The notes under the pieces were generated by a model that worked only from the letters and a program-made list of their open reading frames with translations, was not told the origin of the DNA and searched no databases. From Rhodospirillales bacterium 70-18 (GTDB lineage: Bacteria; Pseudomonadota; Alphaproteobacteria; Acetobacterales; Acetobacteraceae): 42,978 nt of DNA. Location of the stretch: the NCBI GenBank assembly GCA_001899585.1, contig MKWE01000048.1:1-42978 (forward strand), written 5' to 3'. The stretch's first letter is position 1, and each line of letters opens with the position of its first letter. The translations under genes were made by a program, and so were the position numbers. This document shows positions 25,502 through 33,284 of the stretch, one piece after another.

Positions 25502-25950
25502 CGATCGGGGCGCTGGCGCCGTTCTACCTCTGGGTCAAGGCGCTGCATGTCATCAGCATGGTCGCCTGGATGGCCGGCATGTTCTACCTGCCCCGGCTGT
25601 TTGTGTACCATTGCGACCTGGTGAGCGGCTCGGCCGAGAGCGAGCGGTTCAAGGTGATGGAACGCCGGCTGCTGAAGCAGATCATCAACCCGGCGATGAT
25701 CGCCACCTGGTGCTTCGGCATCCTGCTGGTGCTGACGCCGGGGGTGATCGACTGGCATGCCGGCTGGTGGCATGTGAAGCTGCTGATGGTGCTGCTGATG
25801 AGCGGCTTCCACGGCGCCATGTCCAAGTGGCGGCGGGAGTTCCTGGAAGACCGCAACACGCGCGGCCACCGCTTCTACCGGGTGGCCAACGAGGTGCCGA
25901 CGCTGCTGCTGGTCGTGATTGTGGTGATGGTGATCGTGAGGCCGTTCTGA
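25498..25950 (+). CDS. hemJ: Protoporphyrinogen oxidase HemJ
   Basis: Oxidises protoporphyrinogen IX to protoporphyrin IX in the inner membrane. 150 residues with four membrane helices. The first helix holds WVKALHVISMVAWMAGMFYL, with the conserved His, then PRLFVYH. Later HWW-type residues (DWHAGWWHVKLLMVLLMSGFHG) and the C-terminal NEVPTLLLVVIVVMVIV complete the UPF0093/HemJ pattern. HemJ is the usual enzyme in alphaproteobacteria lacking HemG or HemY. Start and stop overlap both neighbours, so it is tightly coupled with the HAD and GNAT genes. Confidence 0.93.
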   Translation: MTIGALAPFYLWVKALHVISMVAWMAGMFYLPRLFVYHCDLVSGSAESERFKVMERRLLKQIINPAMIATWCFGILLVLTPGVIDWHAGWWHVKLLMVLLMSGFHGAMSKWRREFLEDRNTRGHRFYRVANEVPTLLLVVIVVMVIVRPF

Positions 25951-26393
25951 TGACGCTGGACGTGACCCTGGCGGATGGCTACCGGATCAGCGACGACCCG
26001 GCGCTGCTCGATCTCGACGCCATCCATGCCTATCTGGCCGGCGAGAGCTATTGGGCGCTGGGCCGGTCGCGGGCGGTGATGGAGCGTGGCATCGCCCATG
26101 CGCTGTGCCTGGGCCTGTATGCGCCCGGTGGCGCGCAGGCCGGCTTCGCCAAGATCGTGATCGACCGGGCGGTGGCGGCGCATCTGGGCGACGTGTTCGT
26201 GCTGCCGCCCCATCGCGGCGGCGGGCGTGGCGTGGCGCTGGTGCGCGCGGCGATCGAGCATCCGGAGTTGCTGACCGTGCAGCGCTGGACGCTGACCACG
26301 CGCGACGCGCATACGCTGTACGAGCGTTTCGGCTTCGAGCGCGCGACCGCCGAGCACAACCTGATGACGCGGCTGCGCCTCGCAGCGGCCTGA
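25950..26393 (+). CDS. GNAT family N-acetyltransferase
   Basis: 147 residues. The acetyl-CoA-binding motif is VLPPHRGGGRGVALVRAAIE. It is preceded by the acceptor-side segment AYLAGESYWALGRSRAVMER and followed by a typical C-terminal LYERFGFERA. The substrate is unknown; the YWA.GR.R..MER pattern is common in a subset of uncharacterised GNATs. The ATG overlaps the hemJ stop by one base, so it is co-translated with the heme genes, without evident functional connection. Confidence 0.9.
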   Translation: MTLDVTLADGYRISDDPALLDLDAIHAYLAGESYWALGRSRAVMERGIAHALCLGLYAPGGAQAGFAKIVIDRAVAAHLGDVFVLPPHRGGGRGVALVRAAIEHPELLTVQRWTLTTRDAHTLYERFGFERATAEHNLMTRLRLAAA

Positions 26394-26435
26394 AACGCCG
26401 CGTTTGTTGCTACATGTGACGGTTGCGGCCACGGG

Positions 26436-26464
26436 TTGACGGATGCCGCCGGCTCCCCTAGGGT
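26436..26464 (+). promoter_or_regulatory. Candidate rho promoter
   Basis: TTGACG (26436-26441), a 17-bp spacer, then TAGGGT (26459-26464), in the 262-bp gap before rho. It predicts a leader of about 180 bases. Confidence 0.5.
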
Positions 26465-26476
26465 CTGTAATGTGAA

Positions 26477-26499
26477 TGACGGCCCGTTCTGGGCCGTCA
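26477..26499 (+). promoter_or_regulatory. Hairpin in the rho leader
   Basis: A perfect 9-bp stem, TGACGGCCC / GGGCCGTCA, with a GTTCT loop starts about 6 bases after the expected transcription start. No T-run follows, so it is not an intrinsic terminator. In E. coli, rho is autoregulated by attenuation in its leader; this hairpin may serve a similar role or protect the 5' end. Inference. Confidence 0.45.
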
Positions 26500-26655
26500 C
26501 CGTTCGCGTCCTCTCGAAACTCCTCCCCAGGGACAGGCCGACCTTCCGCGCATCGCGTGCGCTTGGGCCGACTCCAGGCAGACCGGGCACGCAATGCCCG
26601 TTTGCCGACGGTTGCTGTCCCCTCCCCCTGACCGGCTTCCACTTGAGGCGTCCAG

Positions 26656-27930
<1,275 letters not shown>

Positions 27931-27943
27931 GGATTGAGACTGG

Positions 27944-27968
27944 AAAAGGCCCCGAAAGGGGCCTTTTT
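27944..27968 (+). terminator. Rho-independent terminator of rho
   Basis: AAAAGGCCCC, a GAAA tetraloop, GGGGCCTTTT, then further T (TTTTTCTT in all), starting 14 bases after the rho stop. A textbook intrinsic terminator. Confidence 0.92.
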
Positions 27969-28009
27969 CTTGCCAGAAACAGGATGCTCCGCCGCCCCGC
28001 CCCAGTGTC

Positions 28010-28067
28010 GAAAGATCCAGAGGCTCGGCCCTCAAACACTTCAAGATATGGCTGGTCCGGGCGGAGC
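28010..28067. repeat. Decayed GC-rich palindromic repeat, copy 4
   Basis: GATCCAGAGGCTCGGCCCT followed by TTCAAGATATGG and GGGCGGAGCC resembles a degenerate, shortened form of the repeats at 5927, 16348 and 20686. It lies directly before the MITE-like element, within the convergent rho/tonB gap. The similarity is partial. Confidence 0.45.
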
Positions 28068-28296
28068 CTAGAGAGTGTTATGAACTTGCGTGAAGGAGGC
28101 CGGAAAAGAAGGAAGCAGGAAGCGGTCTTTTTTGAAAAAAAGAACCAAAAAACGTTTATCCGGGCTTCGCCCCTGTGGCATCAGGGTGCTCGCATTCGAA
28201 GCCGCGCAGCCCTGAGGACGTCTTTTTGCTTCTTTTTATTCGGAAAAAGAAGATCATTTCTTTATTTTCTTCATCAAAGTTCATAACATCCTCTAG
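28068..28296. mobile_element. MITE-like element, copy 2 (229 bp)
   Basis: Terminal 20-bp inverted repeats match at 18 of 20 positions: CTAGAGAGTGTTATGAACTT (28068-28087) and AAGTTCATAACATCCTCTAG (28277-28296). The internal plan is the same as at 9564: a TCTTTTTTGAAAAAAAGA hairpin, AACCAAAAAACGTTTATCCG, the sequence GGGCTTCGCCCCTGTGGCA, then a mirrored GCTTCTTTTTATTCGGAAAA half. No coding capacity. It sits between the convergent rho and tonB genes. Confidence 0.82.
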
Positions 28297-28307
28297 CCTT
28301 ACCTTAT

Positions 28308-28988
28308 TCACCCGGGCGCCAGCCGATACCGCAACGGCACCGTGATCCGCCGCTCTCCCTCTGGTGTCCCGGCCGGCGGTGGCGGCAGCGTCGCGCCGCG
28401 CAGCAGCCCCAGCGCCGCCGCATCCAGCATGTCGGAGCCGGAACCGGAAAGCAGCGTTACCTCCGCCACCCTGCCCCGCGGCGTCAGCAGAAAGCGCAGT
28501 GTCGCCACCCCTTGCACGCCGTGCCGGCGGGCGGCTTCCGGATAGGTCTGGTGGGCGTCGAACCACGCCGCCAATTGCTGCCGCCAGGATGAGACCGCCG
28601 CCGCGCTCGGCGCGGCCGAGGCGGCTTCGGCGTCCGGCGCTGCGGCCACTGGTGCCGTCGCAGGCGCCGGGGTGGCGACGGCACGCGGCGGCGCGGCCGC
28701 GCGGCGGGGTGGCGTGCCAGGCGGCGGAGGGGGCGGAAGCGGCAACGCCGCGGCGTCCGGCGGTGGGGTTTCGGTCTCGGCTGGTGGTGAGGGTGGCGGT
28801 TCGGCGGCCAATGGAGCAGCCGGCAGGGTGGCCGGCGGCTCAGCCGGCGCGGGGGTGGCGGGCGCGGGGGCGATCACCAGGGTGACCGTGGCGGCATCCG
28901 GCGCCGCGTCCGGCAAGGCGCGCAGGCCGGCGGCCAGCAGCAGCGCCACCAGTGCCGCATGCGCCGCCAGGGAGGCGGCCAGCGGCAC
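28308..28988 (-). CDS. TonB-family energy transducer
   Basis: 226 residues. A single N-terminal membrane helix (ASLAAHAALVALLLAAGLRA) is followed by a Pro/Ala-rich spacer of about 110 residues that would span the periplasm. The C-terminal TonB domain follows (AWFDAHQTYPEAARRHGVQG, then VATLRFLLTPRGRVAEVTLL and LDAAALGLLRGATLPPPP). Such proteins pass proton-motive force to outer-membrane receptors. No ExbB/ExbD genes or receptors are nearby. The start is uncertain: GTG at 28988 is the only usable start in frame after the upstream stop, with a weak ribosome site. Confidence 0.85.
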   Translation of the reverse strand: MPLAASLAAHAALVALLLAAGLRALPDAAPDAATVTLVIAPAPATPAPAEPPATLPAAPLAAEPPPSPPAETETPPPDAAALPLPPPPPPGTPPRRAAAPPRAVATPAPATAPVAAAPDAEAASAAPSAAAVSSWRQQLAAWFDAHQTYPEAARRHGVQGVATLRFLLTPRGRVAEVTLLSGSGSDMLDAAALGLLRGATLPPPPAGTPEGERRITVPLRYRLAPG

Positions 28989-29044
28989 CAGCCGCCGGCG
29001 GCCTGCGGGCGGGGAGAGGGGCGGGCGTGGCTGGGCCGGCCCCG

Positions 29045-29887
29045 TCAGGCCGCCCGGCCCTCGGCCGGCACGTCCCACGCGGGCGCAAAGCCGGGATTCA
29101 CGAAACGCTCGGTCTTCGGCAGGGCGGCGATGGCGGCGCGGTCGGCGTCGTCCAGCACCAGCGCCAGCGCGTCCAGATTGGCCTGCTGGCTGGTGGCCCG
29201 GCCGGCTTTCGGGATGGCGGCCACGCCGTCCTGATCCAGCAGCCATTTCAGCGCCACCTGCGCCGGGGTGGCGTTGTGCTTGCGCGCGATGGCGTCCAGC
29301 GCCGGATGCTCGGCCAGCCGCCCCTGCGCCAGCGGGCAATAGGCGGTCAGCGCCATGCCGTGCGCGCGCAGATAGGACAGCACCGCCGACTGGTCGCGCA
29401 GCACATGGTATTCCACCTGGTTGCAGCAGATCGGCGCGCGGATCTCTTCCACCGCGCGCTTCAGCAGGGCGGCCGGGAAGTTGGAGACGCCGATATGCCG
29501 TGCCAGCCCCTGTTCCTGGAACTTCACCAGCTGGCCCAGCGCGGCCGGCAGGTCCATGTCCGGGGCGGGCCAGTGGATCAGGTACAGGTCCACATAGCTG
29601 GTCTTGAGCTGGGTGAGGCTGTTGTCCATCGCGCGGCGCATGGCGTCCGGCGCCAGGTTCTCCCACCACACCTTGGTGGTCAGGTGGATATCCGCGCGCG
29701 CCACCCGGGTGGCGGCCAGCGCCTCGCCCACCGCGTCCTCGTTGCCGTACATCTGGGCGGTGTCGATATGGCGGTAGCCGCGCTGCAGGGCGCCCAGCAC
29801 CGCCTCGGTGCACTCCGTCCCCTTCAGGCGCCAGGTGCCAAGGCCCAGCTTGGGCATGCGCATGCCGCCCGCGGTGATCAGTTCCAT
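29045..29887 (-). CDS. Aldo/keto reductase (AKR5-like, 2,5-diketogluconate reductase type)
   Basis: 280 residues forming a TIM-barrel NADPH oxidoreductase. The tetrad is visible: Asp in RHIDTAQMYGNE with its Tyr, Lys in LTTKVWWENL, and His in LYLIHWPAPD. The C-terminal IPKAGRATSQQANLDAL binds the cofactor phosphate. The layout resembles DkgA/DkgB. The start at 29887 (MELITAGGMRMPKLG) has AGGA 7 bases upstream; an in-frame ATG at 29944 lies inside a repeat element. The tonB-like gene begins 56 bases beyond its stop and may share the transcript. Confidence 0.9.
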   Translation of the reverse strand: MELITAGGMRMPKLGLGTWRLKGTECTEAVLGALQRGYRHIDTAQMYGNEDAVGEALAATRVARADIHLTTKVWWENLAPDAMRRAMDNSLTQLKTSYVDLYLIHWPAPDMDLPAALGQLVKFQEQGLARHIGVSNFPAALLKRAVEEIRAPICCNQVEYHVLRDQSAVLSYLRAHGMALTAYCPLAQGRLAEHPALDAIARKHNATPAQVALKWLLDQDGVAAIPKAGRATSQQANLDALALVLDDADRAAIAALPKTERFVNPGFAPAWDVPAEGRAA

Positions 29888-29914
29888 GCTTGGTTCCTCA
29901 GGTTGTACTGGCAG

Positions 29915-30050
29915 GCTAGGAAGGTCTTCTTTGTTTGAAAACAAAGAAGCAAAAAAACTTTATCCGCTGGAGTCCCGGCATAGACAGGGGCGCCGAAGGC
30001 CGAATGAAGTTTTTTGGTTCTTTTTTTCAAAAAAGAACACCTTCCTTGCT
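29915..30050. mobile_element. MITE-like element, related short form (136 bp)
   Basis: Nearly all of it is two inverted arms of about 50 bp. The left arm reads GCTAGGAAGGTCTTCTTTG, then TTTGAAAACAAAGAAGC and AAAAAAACTTTATCCG. The right arm, on the minus strand, reads AAGGAAGGTGTTCTTTTTT, then GAAAAAAAGAACC and AAAAAACTTCATTCGGCC. Both arms hold their own A/T hairpin. The arms share the hairpin and the CAAAAAACTT(T/C)AT motif with the elements at 9564 and 28068 but lack their TTATGAACTT ends. It lies between the WD40 and AKR genes. Confidence 0.75.
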
Positions 30051-31089
30051 ACCGCTTGGAAAAATCCACCACTGCCGCGAAGCCCGTTTCAGTGCCAACA
30101 GCCAGGTGCGTCCCATCCGGGCTCCATGCCAGCGCCGAGACGCTGCCGCGCCCCGGCCCCATCACCGGCAGGATGCGCGCCGAATTGATGTCGGCCATCA
30201 CCACCAGCCCATCGGCGAAGCCGGCCGCCACCGCGTCGTGCTGCGGGTGGCAGGCGACGAAGGTGCAGGTCACCCCGTCGCCGCCGGCCAGCTCCGTGGG
30301 CGGCTTGCCCATCGGCCCGCCGCCGAAGAATGGCCACAGCACGACGCAATCGGCCCCCGAACTGGCCAGCCACTTGCCGTTTTTCGTGAAGCCCAAGGCG
30401 TCGGTCTTGCTCGGGTAGCCGGTCATGCGCATGTGCTGGCTGTCGGACAGCCGCCAGCCATGCAGCGCGTTCTCCTGCATGGCGGTGACGATGCAATCGC
30501 CGTCCGGGCTGATGGCGATGCCGGTGTGGCTGCCCTTCCACTCCAGCTTGCGAGGCGTGTCGGAGCTGGAAGCCACGAACCAGACGCTGGCGCCGTTGTA
30601 GTGGGAGGCGGCGATGCGCTTGCCCTTGGCGTCGAACACCAGGCCGGTGACGCTGGAGGGGTGCTCCAGGGTCTTCAGCTTCTTGCCCCCGGCGTCGAAC
30701 ACATGCACGAGCTTGCCCACGGCGCAGGCCAGCCGGCCCGCCTTGGCATCGGCGTGGCTGGCGACCTTTTCCACCCATTTCATGCCGAACGCGGTGATTT
30801 CGGTGGCGGTTCCGTCGGCCGCGATGGCCATGAACCGCCCGTCGTCGCCGCCGCTCACCCAGGCCCGGCCGACCGCGCCGGCGGCCAGCGACAGGGCGGC
30901 GCCGTCATGCGCGGCCACGCTGGCCCACTCGCCATCGCCCGGCGGCGCGATGCGCACCGTGCCGTCGCCAAGCGCGAAGGCGCAGGCGAAGCCGGTGCGG
31001 TCGAACGCCGCGCCCACCACGAAGGCGCCGAGGTCGCGCCTGACGCCGCGCGTGTCCAGGATCTGGTCGGCCGAGACGATCTCGCTCAT
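30049..31089 (-). CDS. WD40-repeat protein
   Basis: 346 residues, probably one seven-bladed β-propeller. Repeats are degenerate, but blade ends such as GDGTVRIAPP, VHVFDAGGKKLKTLEHP, GASVWFVASSSD, NALHGWRLSDS, ADCVVLWPFFGGGP and AWSPDGTHLAVGTETGF are clear. No signal peptide or membrane helix, so it is cytoplasmic. It begins 4 bases after the stop of the COG0523 GTPase gene, so the two form an operon. A WD40 partner beside a metal GTPase suggests a protein-interaction platform in metal handling (inference). Its stop codon touches the end of a repeat element. Confidence 0.85.
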   Translation of the reverse strand: MSEIVSADQILDTRGVRRDLGAFVVGAAFDRTGFACAFALGDGTVRIAPPGDGEWASVAAHDGAALSLAAGAVGRAWVSGGDDGRFMAIAADGTATEITAFGMKWVEKVASHADAKAGRLACAVGKLVHVFDAGGKKLKTLEHPSSVTGLVFDAKGKRIAASHYNGASVWFVASSSDTPRKLEWKGSHTGIAISPDGDCIVTAMQENALHGWRLSDSQHMRMTGYPSKTDALGFTKNGKWLASSGADCVVLWPFFGGGPMGKPPTELAGGDGVTCTFVACHPQHDAVAAGFADGLVVMADINSARILPVMGPGRGSVSALAWSPDGTHLAVGTETGFAAVVDFSKR

Positions 31090-31093
31090 CGGC

Positions 31094-32062
31094 TCAGGCG
31101 GCCTGGCAGGATTCGAAGCCGCGGCGCAGTTGCGGGCGGTTGAGGTTGCGGCCGATGAAGACGATGCGGCTGGTGCGCGGCTCGCCCTCCTTCCAGGGGC
31201 CGATGAAATCGCCGTCGGCGATCATGTGCACGGCCTGGAAGGCGAAGCGCCGGTCGTCGCCGGCATAGGACAGGATGCCCTTGGTACGTAGCAGATCCTG
31301 GCCTTTTTCGGCCAATAAAGCGCCGATCCAGGCGTTGAATCGCTCCGGATCGATGGGATTTTCCGCCTCGAAGCTCATGCTGGCGATGTCGTCGTTGTGC
31401 TCGTGATCGTCCTCGGTCAGGAAGCCGGGGGTGTGGGCGAGCACGCGGTTGAGGTCGAAGGCGCCCTGGTTCAGCAGCTCGGCGATCGGCACGTTGGCCT
31501 TCTGGGCGTGGTGGATATGGGCGAACTGGTTGATCTTGCGGATCTGCGCCTCCACCGCCGCCAGCTCCTCGGGGGTGACGAGGTCGGTCTTGTTCAGCAC
31601 GATCACGTCGGCGAAGGCGATCTGGTCCTCCGCCTCATGGCTGTCGGCCAGGCGCTGCGGCAGGTGCTTGGCGTCCACCACCGTGATGATGGCGTCCAGC
31701 CGGGTTTTGGCGCGCACCGTGTCGTCCACGAAGAAGGTCTGGGCGACCGGGGCCGGGTTGGCCAGGCCGGTGGTCTCGATGATGATGCCGTCGAACTTGT
31801 CGCGCCGCTTCATCAGCCCGCCGACGATGCGGATGAGGTCGCCGCGCACGGTGCAGCAGATGCAGCCGTTGTTCATCTCGAACACCTCCTCATCGGTGTC
31901 CACCACCAGGTCGTTGTCCACCCCGAGCTCGCCGAACTCGTTGATGACAACCGCGTATTTCTTGCCGTGCTGCTCGCTGAGGATGCGGTTGAGCAAGGTG
32001 GTCTTGCCGGCGCCCAGGTAGCCGGTCAGCACGGTGACGGGGATGAGGTCGGTGTCGGCCAT
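31094..32062 (-). CDS. COG0523/CobW-type metal-binding GTPase
   Basis: 322 residues. The P-loop is GYLGAGKTT (from residue 14). The CxCC metal motif is Cys67/69/70 in NGCICCTVRGDL, followed by the switch ETTGLANPAPV and the G4 motif NKTD. A His/acid-rich loop (EDDHEHNDD) precedes the C-terminal CobW_C domain (KGILSYAGDDRRFAFQAVHM). This is the YjiA/ZigA-like, usually zinc-related, class. No Zur-like box was recognised upstream, but a 16-bp palindrome overlaps its promoter region. In an operon with the WD40 gene. Confidence 0.93.
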   Translation of the reverse strand: MADTDLIPVTVLTGYLGAGKTTLLNRILSEQHGKKYAVVINEFGELGVDNDLVVDTDEEVFEMNNGCICCTVRGDLIRIVGGLMKRRDKFDGIIIETTGLANPAPVAQTFFVDDTVRAKTRLDAIITVVDAKHLPQRLADSHEAEDQIAFADVIVLNKTDLVTPEELAAVEAQIRKINQFAHIHHAQKANVPIAELLNQGAFDLNRVLAHTPGFLTEDDHEHNDDIASMSFEAENPIDPERFNAWIGALLAEKGQDLLRTKGILSYAGDDRRFAFQAVHMIADGDFIGPWKEGEPRTSRIVFIGRNLNRPQLRRGFESCQAA

Positions 32063-32094
32063 GGCTCTGGCTCCGGATGCAGTGGCTTTGTTGG

Positions 32095-32110
32095 CCGCTT
32101 ATATAGGCGG
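32095..32110. promoter_or_regulatory. Palindrome over the -10 region of the COG0523 gene
   Basis: CCGCTTATATAGGCGG is an inverted repeat with one mismatched pair. On the minus strand it contains TATATA at a -10-like position about 40 bases before the GTPase start, with a weak -35 (TGGCCG) 17 bp further upstream. It overlaps the 3' end of the upstream GT4 gene. It could be an operator. Confidence 0.4.
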
Positions 32111-33211
32111 GCGCGGCCGGTTCGGCCATGCGTGCAGCACGCGCGTGCGCAGCGCGTCCAGGGCGGCGGCGGCCTGCGGCGCGTCGAAGGCGCGGGCGCG
32201 GGCGCGGCCGGCCTCGCCCAGCGCGGCGCGGCGGGCGGGGTCGTGGGCCAGGGCGAACAGAGCGGCGGCCAGGGCCGGCGGGTCGTCGGGGTCGATCGGC
32301 AGGCCGGCCTCGCCCGCCACCTCCGGCAGGCCGCCGCGCGGGGCGAAGGCCAGGGCCGCGCCGCAGGCCAGCGCCTCCAGCGCGGTGAGGCCGAACGGCT
32401 CCGCCCAGCGGCTGGGCACCACCACGATGGCGGCGCGCGCCATGGCGGCCAGCACGGCGTCGTGCGGCTGGTAGCCGTGCATGCGGATGCCGGCCGCCGC
32501 CGCGCGCGGGCGCAGGGCGCGCAGGAAATCGGTGTCCGGGCTGTGCGGGCCGAAGCGGTCGGCGCCGATCATCTCGGCGCGCCAGCCGGGCAGGCGCGGC
32601 AGGGCCAGGGCGCAGGCGGCGACGAAGGCGTCCGCCCCCTTGTCGGCGACCACGCGGCCGGCGAACAGGATCACCGGCGCGCGCGCGGGCGGCGAGGGCG
32701 GGATCTCCGAGAGGTCGAGGCAGTTGGGCAGCACCGCGCAGGCGCCGCCAGTGCCGTCCAGCATGCGGCCACGCAGCCAGTCCGAGACCGCCGCCACGCA
32801 GGCCAGCCGGTGCAGCAACTGCGCGCGCTGGGCGGGGGCGCGGGCGGTGCGCATGTCCTGCGGGTCGTTGTGCAGCACCAGGCAGACCGGGGTGGCGGGG
32901 AAGCGGCGGGCGAGGAACAGAGCGATGTCCGGGCGGTTATGCACCTCGATGATCGCCGGGCGCAGCGGCGCCAGCACGGCGGCCACGCCGCGCGCGTAGC
33001 GGCGAGCCAGCTTGCCCGGCAGCCAGGACAGCCGGGCGGGGCGGAAATCCACGTCGGCGAAGCGCGGGCCGAGCGCCATGCCGACCACGACCGGCGCGAA
33101 CGCCGCCGAGCGGGTGGCCAGCCGGCGCAGCAGCAGGCCGACCGCCCCGGTGGCGCCGGGGCCGAAGCCCTCCTTGGGCGGCAGGATCATCGCGGCGATC
33201 GGCTTGTCCAT
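32099..33211 (-). CDS. GT4-family glycosyltransferase
   Basis: 370 residues, GT-B fold. The donor-binding half holds VILFAGRVVADKGADAFVAA, HGYQPHDAVLAAMARA and the E-x7-E motif in EPFGLTALEALACGAALAFA. The N-terminal acceptor half starts MDKPIAAMILPPKEGFGPGA. It is cytoplasmic or peripheral at the inner membrane. Sugar and acceptor are unknown. It is divergent from the OpgH-like gene across 73 bp and lies 36 bases upstream of the COG0523 gene, so part of its transcription may run into that operon. Confidence 0.9.
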   Translation of the reverse strand: MDKPIAAMILPPKEGFGPGATGAVGLLLRRLATRSAAFAPVVVGMALGPRFADVDFRPARLSWLPGKLARRYARGVAAVLAPLRPAIIEVHNRPDIALFLARRFPATPVCLVLHNDPQDMRTARAPAQRAQLLHRLACVAAVSDWLRGRMLDGTGGACAVLPNCLDLSEIPPSPPARAPVILFAGRVVADKGADAFVAACALALPRLPGWRAEMIGADRFGPHSPDTDFLRALRPRAAAAGIRMHGYQPHDAVLAAMARAAIVVVPSRWAEPFGLTALEALACGAALAFAPRGGLPEVAGEAGLPIDPDDPPALAAALFALAHDPARRAALGEAGRARARAFDAPQAAAALDALRTRVLHAWPNRPRPPI

Positions 33212-33284
33212 CGCGGCGGACGGTAGCGGGGCGGCGCGCGATCCGCCATTGCGCCGCCACGGTTGGCGGGCATTTCTGGGCGGC

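Noticed and set aside
32063-32140. Zur box upstream of the COG0523 gene
   Set aside because: No TGTTAT-type A/T-rich inverted repeat is seen; the palindrome present is GC-flanked and of a different kind.
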